In this document: piece by piece, positions 1-9,800 of the stretch
Position numbering within the stretch: the stretch's first letter is position 1
How the letters are laid out: every line of letters begins with the position of its first letter
Assembly (NCBI GenBank): GCA_012845835.1
Contig: JABAKD010000010.1
Span: 1,255,001 to 1,319,000, forward strand
Direction: 5' to 3'
Length of the DNA: 64,000 bases
From: Undaria pinnatifida
Taxonomy: Eukaryota > Sar > Phaeophyceae > Laminariales > Alariaceae
Position numbers and translations under genes: made by a program
The notes under the pieces: model-generated
The model's database searches: none
What the model was told of the DNA's origin: nothing
The model's input: only the letters and a program-made list of their open reading frames with translations

Positions 1-160
1 TATTGCCTCGGTGTAATGTGTGCGCGCACCACCGTGCGATTTCCAAACCTCCCGATGCGCTCGCAATGTTGCACGCCTCTGCTCGCGCCAATGGTGAGCA
101 ATCCCCCCGCCAAACCTTCCCCCTTCCCTTTCTCCCGACTCCTGCAAAATACGTTTCCAG

Positions 161-313
161 GACGCTGCGCTCCACGTGGATCGGCTGTGCTCCCCCGTAC
201 GGCCTGACCTCTTCATGAGCATGAACAGGCAGATCATCAAGAACTTGAGCATCGGGGTGTATGACGGATGCAAGGTCGCCGTTGAGCTCGCCCGGGAACT
301 CGCCAGGCTCTAA
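161..313 (+). CDS. Terminal exon of an unidentified gene entering from the left
   Basis: A pyrimidine-rich tract from about 103 to 140 leads to the acceptor TTTCCAG ending at 160. From 161 the phase-0 frame is open for 50 codons to TAA at 311-313. The peptide begins DAALHVDRLCSPVRPDLF and ends VAVELARELARL, a sensible amphipathic helical C-terminus with little low complexity, unlike the chance frames around it. Everything upstream of 161 is read as intron. I do not recognise the family. The main uncertainty is that a single short exon can arise by chance; the acceptor and the protein-like composition argue for it. Confidence 0.5.
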   Translation, partial: DAALHVDRLCSPVRPDLFMSMNRQIIKNLSIGVYDGCKVAVELARELARL

Positions 314-1264
314 TATCTCTGATGTCGCTCGCCTTGATATCTAATCGTGCCCACGACGTGGCGATGTATTTGCCGTCAACACGACGCGCAGTCCTTGGTC
401 TCGCGACGGGGATGCGCTTTGTTTCGTGCATTTATTGGGTAGAGTAAAAAACTACCTAAAATGTCTTTAGGCAAAATTTCCAGATTATTGGACGAATGTC
501 CGGAGTGCTTATGAAAATTGGAGATAGCGCGGTCCTTCCTGGAGTGGCCCACATTGCTTGTTCGGGGTCATGCGGGGTGGTGCAGCTAGCGGGATACGGT
601 ATTATAGTAGTTGGGTTTAAGGGGGCTTCGGTTCCGCTTGCTCCAGCACCGACCATAGTCGACGAGTGGTGAATTGGTGAGTGCTTCGAGGTAATCAGGC
701 AACGACGGAGGCACGAGGAATATTCGCACTGCAGTACTCCCAAGTGTTGATCGATGTTGTATGTGGCTGTTTCTTGTTTAAAATCTCCCTCTCGTCCCGT
801 GCCAAGAGAGTTTGTAGATGTGCCCCCCCCCCCCATGAATGACGCGAAGATACATCACGTTCACCCCCCTCGCAGTGCCGGTCGCGTTTACCCTTCCTTT
901 TGATTGGGGGACTTGGGAGGGAAAATTAATCACGAGTATTGCGCATCAGCCACTTACTGTTTTTTTTAGGAGTGAATGTTTTGTATCCGAAGGATATCAT
1001 TAATTCAAAAAGGAGCTGTGCGACACGAGCGAGCGCGGCATGCTACTGCTTCTTGTACTTCCGCGCGCCTACACTGTCAATACTCGTAATAGGCTGTTGA
1101 AATAACCAAAAATAATGTTTTGGTCGCTACCAGTTATGACATATCTGTGGGTGCTATTATTAAAATTCAAAAGGGTTCACGTTCTAATCGAAGGTCAACG
1201 TTCGCTTTCTCTTCCCGGTGACATTTTAGTGCGCCACCATGGTTCTTTCGCGGTTGCTATTAGT
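314..1264. other. Non-coding: probable 3' UTR and intergenic DNA
   Basis: No frame here looks like protein. The stretch probably carries the 3' UTR of the gene ending at 313, followed by spacer. It contains a C run near 824-834 and AT-rich DNA around 925-1110. Confidence 0.4.
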
Positions 1265-1522
1265 AAGGGCATCGGGCGACCGACGGCGCGAGCGTCCGAG
1301 CGATGGTGGCGGCCCACTGTGTGCTCGCCGTAACTACGCGTTCTTCTGCTGTCGTCGTCGTAGGCTCACACCAACCCAAAAATATTTTCCCAAATAGTTG
1401 GTATTAAGGGCGACGGGCGACCGACGGCGAGACCGTCCAAGCACTGGTGGCGGCCCACTGTTAGTATTCTCGTCGTAACTGCGCTTTCTACTGTCGTCGT
1501 CGTCGTCGTAGGCTCACAACAA
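1265..1522. repeat. Two-copy tandem duplication, ~140 bp unit
   Basis: The block starting GGGCATCGGGCGACCGACGG near 1267 recurs near 1407 as GGGCGACGGGCGACCGACGG. Both halves continue through GTGGCGGCCCACTGT, a CGTCGTAACT segment and a (GTC)n tract ending GTAGGCTCACA. The second half has an expanded GTC run. Confidence 0.8.
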
Positions 1523-1599
1523 CGGACGGCTTCCGAATTCTGCCTCCACGTCGAAGCGATTCACTTTTACCACGGGTATATTTTTTGGCGGATGCACGA

Positions 1600-1750
1600 C
1601 TTGCTCCAGTTTATGTGTGTACCAGGTACCATTTTTGGTTTGTGGCTTTAAGTTTCTCTGGGGGATCCTTCCACTTCAGGCTCCACAGTCAATGGCTCCA
1701 GCCTGTCTGTCCTCCTGTGACCACGACTTACTTTTATTATGCGAACAGCA
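1600..1750 (+). repeat. Copy of short retroposon family R2, 5' region with a motif insert
   Basis: This matches the other R2 copies at 20530-20645, 40660-40790, 59710-59860 and 63313-63395. Shared segments include the TTTGGTTTG region, CCTGTGACCACGACTTA and TTATGCGAACA. It is diverged. At its left end it carries an extra 7 bp that produces TACCAGGTACCA, where sister copies read TACCA only. No coding capacity. Confidence 0.6.
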
Positions 1751-2104
1751 GCAACAAAAAATATGTTTATCACCAATCAGTAATTCGAACACGAGAACGA
1801 TCGGTGAAGAGGCGGGGAACAGCACACACGGCAGTTGCCCACCTAGTCAGTGTACTGGTATACATTTCGCTGACCGTAGTCAATCGTTATCGTGCAATGC
1901 ATGCTTCTATGCGTCATCATGATGACGCTGTAGAGCTCCAGGCTCCCCACATGCCCCAAGATCCAAGATCCGAGATTTTAGCCAGATCCGTGTCCCCGGA
2001 TCTCGGCATGCAACAGCTTCCCAACCCTATACAAAACGCCGATCGGACGAACCCGAGCAGCAGCCTTTTAGCCTTTAGCCCTAGTCGACCTCAAGCCCCC
2101 AAAC

Positions 2105-2190
2105 GGCTGAGGTTCGAGTTCGGGTTCGGGTTCGGGTCCGGTTTAAGCTTCGGGTTAGCCTTAGGGTTACGGTTGGGGTCCGGTTGGGTT
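2105..2190 (+). repeat. Degenerate telomere-like GGGTT tract
   Basis: Repeated TTCGGG units followed by GGGTTAGCCTTAGGGTTACGG lie 250-340 bp upstream of the phosphotriesterase-like start codon. TTAGGG-type repeats are the usual telomeric unit in many eukaryotes, including brown algae. Here they are interrupted and interstitial. Confidence 0.6.
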
Positions 2191-2443
2191 TGGGCCGACG
2201 CGCAAGACAGAGAATGATCACGAGGGTGTGCAGCCTTTTTTTTGCACACCGGGTATGCAAATAGGGGTTGGCGATGATCGACGTTCCATCAACCATTTTC
2301 CAAGCTATTTTCGTTCTCCTCGTGGGCAGTGGGTAACAGCAGTACTGCCGTGGTGCCTGCTGCCGCTATACTGGTGCAACAAACACCGCTGTGTCACTTG
2401 TTCGCTCCCTATACACAGCCCGCACTGGTGTGTCTGTGCCACG

Positions 2444-3347
2444 ATGATCGCCACAGTGCTTGGCCCCGTAGACAAATCTTCGGTCACGGGAAGCTGCAGC
2501 GCTCACGAACATCTTCTCCAGAAACCTTCGCCCGCAGACATCAAAGCCATTCAAGATAACCCCATCACGCTGCTCAACCTCGCAGAAGCTAGGAGTTGCG
2601 GTGGCGAGGGAGGGAGGTTCACCGCCAGCAACAGGCTCTTCTCGCTGGACGAAAGTGTTCAAGAGGTGAGATCCTTGGTGGATGCCGGCGGCGGTTTGGT
2701 GCTGGAATGTTCCACGCCAGGGAGGGGGAGAGACCCGTCCGGCCTCGCAGACATCTCTACGAGGACCGGGATCAACGTCGTGATGGCCGCTTCCTCTACA
2801 GGGAAATATGTGGTGAGTGGTCAGTCGATCTATCGCTGGAAGTGAGCGGGACTGGTGGGCTGCCTGACTATGTGTGGTGCTTGACGAGTGTGGACTGTTG
2901 GATGTTGGGTGCGAACAAGGAATTCCTTTTTTTTTCTGTCCATCGATTGCTGCTGGCGGCGAGGCCGGCGAAATGAACGTTGACGTTTTGGCTCCAAGCA
3001 CAACCAGCCGTTACATCGTTTAATACCGGCACCTGCCGGCACTCGGTAAGATCGGTCGCCCCGGTGGCGTATCAGGTTATCCTCGAGCCTGGTATAGGTC
3101 AGTTTCGTGAGTTCGAGCCCCGCCGTGTGCATATTCGTATGAATTCGTTGGGACTTTTTCTTGTGCACAAATTGACTTGCGGAAAGCGCGAGAGCGTGAG
3201 TTAGCAACACTCGATGAAAAATCGACGAGCAGTGGGATTGCTGAACCCTATGCGCGATAAAAATTGAAGGCAAGAACCGGGGGGGAGAAGGGACGACACC
3301 TGTGACCACGACTTGTCCAGAAGCTGGAAAGTAAAAGTGTGAGGGGA

Positions 3348-3379
<32 letters not shown>

Positions 3380-3855
3380 CGGAGAGTACCGTATAATAAT
3401 ACAAGTTTTTTTACACAATAAATAAACCCACTTACTAATTTATTTGTGGTGGTCGTTACAGCCTTTCGCCTCTTGACCTGTACAGACTTTCAAAATCCAA
3501 CTATTATTGTTGGGTCTGTCGTTATTTTTGCTCTAGACTAGACTATACTTGTACACAGCGAATGTTTCAACTGCTTGCCCTTCGTTTCGTCCAGCTGCTG
3601 CTCAAAACATCAGCGGGTTTCCAGTTGCTGCTGCTGTGATGTTGGCGTATTCGGTGCTGACATTTGCACAACCACCGCTCGCTGCTATCATACTACAACA
3701 CTGTCGCCGAAGCTTTCAACGCCACCTCCAACCCTGCCGCGCCACCGCTGCTGCTGCTGCTGCTGCTGCTCCTGCTCCTGCTCCTCCTGCTGTTGGCGCC
3801 TCCTGTGTGTTTGTTGTTGTTGTTTTTGTTGTTTTCGTCGTCGTCGTCGTCGTCG

Positions 3856-3888
<33 letters not shown>

Positions 3889-6800
3889 TTGTTGTTGTTG
3901 TTATGTTACCCTGTTACTACTTTTGTCCTCCGACAACATAGCGTAGATGCCGTTCCCATATAAATCGAACATCCTTCCAGAAAGCAGTAGTACCTGGTAT
4001 CTCGTATGGCCCCCTGCCACCCATTTCCCAATCTCCTTTCCCCACATCTTTTCATTACTACTATATGAAGGTGGCCTCCTCCGACGCCGTTATGAAGGTC
4101 GCCTCCTACGATGAAGTCGGCCTTGTCTTGGTCTTGGACGGGTGTTGGCTGTGGCCGAGATTCACTTGTTCTTTAGTACATGTGGCAAGGAGGTGCCTTC
4201 ACACACCTCTCTCGTGTTAAGCGAGGGAAGTCTTTTTAGTGGGATCTGAAGGAGCTTGAATCGTTCTCGCAGAGCGTTTAGGATTGATAATGCCGACCGT
4301 TAACCATCACGAACATCCATTCTTGATTGCAGATCTCATAGACCCGGCGTTGGTTAACGTGTCTTCATGGCTGGCACGTGTGATCGGAGATAGGCGGTAT
4401 CTACGTACCCTGTCCTCCCTAACTATTAATACCGATGTAGTCTATCCGAATTCTCATCAACATGGCACCCCCAGGTCATTGGCCACAGTCCTCCGGCTTC
4501 TTTCTGCTTCCCCTCGCGGCCTGTCAGTCCCTCAGGGCCAGTTTGCATATTTTCACTCGGCGCGAAATCGTGACCTGGGTGGCCACAGAGATTATCTGGA
4601 AGAGACGTTCCTTACTGACGCCTTTCCGCGATAGGGACCATCCGTCCTTCCCTCCAACGATGCTGGTGGTTACCTGATCGATCAGGTCGCCGCCTTCCTT
4701 CCCGAAGCGCCCAAAGCTTTCCACCGCGAGGGTGGCCAGTTTGCAGCTGCGCTCGTCGAAGGACAGCTGACCCGTGTCGGTCAGCGCTGCCTGTCCGCAC
4801 TTAGACCCCCGCCTGTGGGTCCTCATACTTGTGTCGAGTACCATGGCTTTGTTGCGATACTCCGATGCCGTGGTATCTCGAAGCCCTCCCGCCTCGATAA
4901 CAATGTCCATCCGGAAATCCCTGTTTATGTGGAAGGGCGCTCCGCTTTCCGCTTGGTGACGAATGGACATACTCTTGAATGTACGGGAAAGCGCGTGCAC
5001 CAGGGGCTGGTGCTGGTTCACCTGCGCGCCCGAACGACGACATAAACATGCATGCCGCGTATTACCCTCCGCTGCACCGCAGCAGGGGCACCTCGCCGCC
5101 ACGAACTCCTCAATCCCCAGGGATCTCCTTCCCGCAGTCACGAACTCTGACGCTGGGATCACTCTGGCCGCGTCGACAGGCCTCGCCCTTAAGAAGGTGG
5201 TAGCCCCTGGTTCCGATTGACTCCGTTGCCGGGCCTTGGCCAAACCTCTCGTGCCCTTCTCTCCTTGTGAGTCGCCCGTGCCCCGCTGGAGCTTCGTCTC
5301 GGGGAGCTGGTCCCGCGAAGAGACGTACCTCTCATAACGGACTCGGTTTACGAGTTTCCCCAGTCTATGCTGCGCTTTGCTGGAGCTGATAGTTTCGGCG
5401 ACGTGTGCCGGCAACACTTCCGCCACTGATTGCCCTGAGGCATATTGCTCTCCCCCGCTCTAAAGGCTCTGTCCCGCTAGCTTTCCGGACGATGTTCGCC
5501 GTGGCTTTCTCTGTAACCCCATCACATTACAGAGGTCCCTGACGCTGTTCCAAATGCGTCGAACGAGGCCTGAATCGGGCAGCTTCTCCCGAACTTCTTC
5601 CTCTTTTGCGCCGGACATATCAGCAAACACCTCCGACACCGTCGCCACCAAGCTTCCGACGGATGCTGACAGTGTCCGGGCTTCAGCCGACGACAGCCCA
5701 AACCCTCCGGTCCCCGTGGCCAGGCTGACCTGCGCCTGTTGGTAGGGTTTCAAGGCCAACTGGTTTGTCGAGAACCCATCCTCGAACAACGACGATTCTC
5801 CTGCTGCCCCCGGGGCATAATGAGCTTCTCAACCATCCACATGGCGTTGCTGTCTGTCTTTCGGCGTGCGAGTAGGGAAAGCTCTGCGTCCATCACGCGT
5901 TCAATGTAGGGGGTTCGTTGCACCGTATAGCTATTAGCGATCAGGTTGACGATTGCTCATCTTAAATGCGCGCAGCATCCGCACGAGTTGCTATGCTCCC
6001 CCGTTTTGGACTATCTCCATTGCGCTCTCCCTCGATTATTATTTAGTGCCGACGGGCACCCCAACCACCTTTACCCCACCCGTCCGGCCAAGCGTACGCT
6101 AATGCCTTCAAGAAGGGCGATTTGTGCCGGCGTAGGTAAGTGTCCCTTCGGGGGCCAAGGCAATCGTTTCGCTCTGGTTGATTGCATTGCCGATGGTGGG
6201 CAGCTCACGCTCGGGGAAGGGTGCAACTTTCACAGTATCGGATGTGCTTTCCATCGTGCCGATGCTGATGTCATCTAGGTAGGCGAATGCCTGTACACGT
6301 TTTGGCTCGACTTCCGCTCGGATCCGCTTCAGCACTGGCAGGAGTGGCATGCAGAACATCGCCGGCCCCATGGCATCCCCTTGTTGTACCCCACTGGAGC
6401 TGTCGATCTTGCGCCTTCCTCCCGATTCCGTCTGAGAGAATACGAGGGAAGATATCTCGCCGTAACATCTTGCCACGAGCGGTGTAAGCGCCGGCACGCA
6501 AATGACTGCCTTTGTAAGCACAGCAGTCCGTTTCACTGTGTTGAATGCGTCGGGGCAATCGTTGAGGATCAGCCAGTTTTTTGCCTTCTGATGTACCCTG
6601 ACACGTAGCACTACCTGTTCACCCCCCCCTCGTACTCCGACTCCACACTGTCTCGCTTCACGGTTGGTCTCCTCCAGCCGTGGTCGCCACTGCCGCATGG
6701 TCCCGGGTGCAAGAAGGCACCTCCACGTCATTTCTTCGCAGACGGGGCGGCATTTTTCACCCAAGGCGGTGAGGTTGGATTGCAAGAAGAGCTTCCAGAG

Positions 6801-9800
6801 TTCCGGCAGGAACGCGTTTGGATCATCGATAATTCTTCTGCCGAAGGCCTCAATGCCAGCTCCGAATCTTTCGCGCCCAAAGCCACTCCTGATTATTTAC
6901 TGCAAGTGCGAGAAGCGCAGGCGGTCGCTTCCCGCGCCTGATAATGCGTTGGGAGAATTCATGACCTCGAGGGCCACCTGTGGGTCGAACTCTTCCTCCG
7001 GGTGCCAGCTGGGATCACTCCCTTCCTTCGAGTCGGAGGAACTTGCTGCCACCGTTGCCGCCGCTGCTTCGGAGACGCAGGTCTGATCCCCGTCCGGAAA
7101 CTTTTATTTCACTCGCTCCCACCTTTTCTCGCTCCGCGGCGCGCGCGGTTCCGCGAGGAGGCTGCGTGTTGCACTGTCACCCCCCCTGGATGGCGGCATA
7201 CTAATGACGCCCTCTTGAACATATCAGCGTCCGTGGCTTCGCGGGCTTCGCCGCTCTGCCTTGTCGACGTTCGCCGGATATACTTCATTAACCACGGGAG
7301 CAAAAGGGTGGGGTCACCGTGTTCGGCAGACGCAAACCTCTCGCGCCGCTTCATTCGGCCACCCTGCGAGTGCAGTAGAGCCGGGAGGATGTATCACAGC
7401 TTGATCGACCTCAAGAGCGGGTTCAGCGTCTCCGATTGTGTGGTTGGTCCATGCTCTCCCAGGGCGTGATTGAGGAGGCCAAGCACATGGGTGATAAGCT
7501 TGGCGTTGGCTGTGGCAAACCTCGGCTGCACTTTGACAACAGTGACGAAGCGTTGTTGGAGGTCCTCAAGGAGAACCTCATCGAGCGGTCCTGCAATCCC
7601 CAACGTGCTTTGTTCCCAGGGATAGCAGAGGCCATCGCGGCGCCCTTCCTCGCCGTCGTCAGGTCTCCGTCCGAGTCCCGCTGCCGTAAAAACGAGCGGT
7701 CCACAGTCAGCCTGAACTGCCACTTTTAACGCTTCCCGACGTCTATGGTGGACTGTGCATCCCCGCGCCGCAAAGAAGCGGCGCCTTCGCACCGCCTCGC
7801 CTGACTGCATTCACGACGCACCACTCATGCATTGCATTGATGTCCACAGGATAACTCCACCACTCGGTGTTCCCGAGAAATCGTTGCTCTACAACCTCCG
7901 CAGGTCGTACGGCTCTGGTCGTCTGTAACCAAAGGGCGAAGTTGCACTACGCCCCCTGGTGCTGAACCTCCTCTCTCGCCGCCCCCTCCTTCCCTGCGAA
8001 GCCCACTCTCTCCACCGCCACCCCTTCCCTCGCCGCCCCCGGGTCGAGAAATTTGCCCCCGGTTTGTGGCGACTCCTCTACCTGTTGTCGTCGCTCTTGA
8101 TCCCCTTCCAGATCCGCGCGGTTGACCCCGTCTGCCTCTTGTGCTTCTCCTACCCTCAACTACGCCAGTGGGCTTAGACACGGTCGCTCCAGATGTTGCT
8201 GGGGTGACGCTGAGCTGTGTTAGGGGCGGGGGCGAGTGTCCCGGCGCCGTCGCTTCCCTATTTCCGGCGTTTCTCCTTGACTACAAAAGCAGCATCTCCT
8301 GGCTCCGCCTGCCCCTTTGCCCCCCGGTCGCCTTCTGCCTCTGGAGCTGCACCTTCTGGTGGTGTCACTCCCGCTGCTAAAGAGTCGCTCTCATGCGCCG
8401 GGTCCGTTCCCTCCGCCGTGACCCTCCGCCTGTTGGGTGGCGCTGGGCTGTCTCGGGGGGGGGGGCAAACATCCCGGCACCGTGGCATTCCTGTCTCCGG
8501 CCGTGAGGAAATTCTCGGCGGCTACAGAACCATCGTCTCCTGGCTCCGCCTCCCCCCGTACCCTCGAGTCACCTTGAGACGCCGGAACTGCTCCTTCCGG
8601 TGGCGTTACTCCCGCTTCTGATGGCTCACTCTCCAGCGCCGGGTCTGTTGCTTCCCGTGTTACCCCCGATGCCGTCGGAGAAGGAGGCAGGGCTTTCCCT
8701 GCCTCCAACATGTTTTGGGACCCGAGGGTCCACGCCGCCGTCGGGAAAGGAGGCAACGCCTCCCCTTCTTCCAGCGCATTTCGGACCCCGAGGGTCCACC
8801 TCGTCAGGCGGTCCTCCCACGTGGAGTCGAGGCCCGCCAGAATATCTTGGACATGAGGTAGGATATAGATCCTTCGGTTCGGGAGTCGGAGCGCAATGTC
8901 GTGCGGGCTGATGGCGTACGCGGCGAAAATCTGGCGGTAGTGACCGGCTGCCTCTGGCCATTCCCTCGGTCGGGGAAGTCGACGTAGGCTCCGTGGGGCA
9001 GACCAAGAGCATCGCCAAATAGGGAGCACAACAGGAACGAGGAGATTGGACTGCTCTCATGGGTCCTCACCATCTCCTCAAAGGTATCGTGGGAGCCACT
9101 CGTGACGAACTTGGCTGGCTCCAGCCGGGAGCCGTCCTCCTTCAAGAGTTCGGCAAACTGCAGGGCTCCCGCTACTGCCGACCGCTTATCCCCCGGCCGT
9201 GGCCTTGGAAGGTTCTCAGCTCAGTCAGCTCCGCCGGATGGAGAGGCCGGTTTCTTGCCGGCCATTAAGAGCGACACGCGACGCATGGCTGTCATGGCTG
9301 TGGGTCTACATGCCCACTCACGAGAGCTCCGCACGGTCCAGCATGCAGCGTGCATGCACTTGCTCTCCGTGGGAACACCAATTAAGAGCCCATAAAGAGG
9401 CTACCGCCGAATTAGCCTTGCGTCACCCCGCCTCTGGAAGGGAACTTTGTACCGGATTGCCGCATTACCGCCAGCCGATTATACAACAAGCGCACGTTAT
9501 TTGTGTCGTGACCCTTCGTGGCACAGCCATGGCACAGCCATGGCACAGCCCCGGCACTTCCATGGCACTGCTGTCTTCAGTTTGGCATGGCCTTGTGGCA
9601 TTGTCTAGCATTGCCATGTAGCCTGCCATGGCACATGCCACTGTACGCATCATGGCGCGGCGATGGTACGTCATAGGTATACACTGCCTGGCTCAACCCT
9701 TACCTGGTACCTGGTGCGTGACTTCTAGTGCGATCGACCTCTATTTCCAATGACGCTTCTCCTACGTGCGACACAACTGCTGTTGTTGTCGAAATGGTGG

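Larger units (their letters stand above)
4433..9300 (-). mobile_element. Decayed LINE-like retroelement, near full length
   Basis: Read on the minus strand, the coding region begins with ATG at 9265 (MAGKKPASPSGG) and ends near 4524. Order: glycine- and arginine-rich N-terminal part with internal tandem repeats (8260-8800), a cysteine-rich patch near 7860, a connector, a reverse transcriptase domain (6108-6785), a linker (5460-5789), and a long C-terminal domain with CPCC (4524-5426). Stops and frameshifts break it into at least six frames. It lies antisense inside intron 1 of the phosphotriesterase-like gene. No LTRs are visible. A 5'-truncated relative sits at 15040-15470. Confidence 0.8.

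Noticed and set aside
1-93. Possible exon ending at a GTGAGC donor at 94, spliced to 161
   Set aside because: The intron would be 67 bp, far shorter than the others here, and the phase-compatible frame is cysteine-rich and not protein-like.
1585-2217. 210-codon open frame
   Set aside because: It crosses an R2 repeat and the telomere-like tract; the C-terminal Gly/Phe run is repeat translation.
3549-3963. Three overlapping frames of 99-130 codons
   Set aside because: Poly-Leu, poly-Cys or poly-Val from trinucleotide microsatellites.
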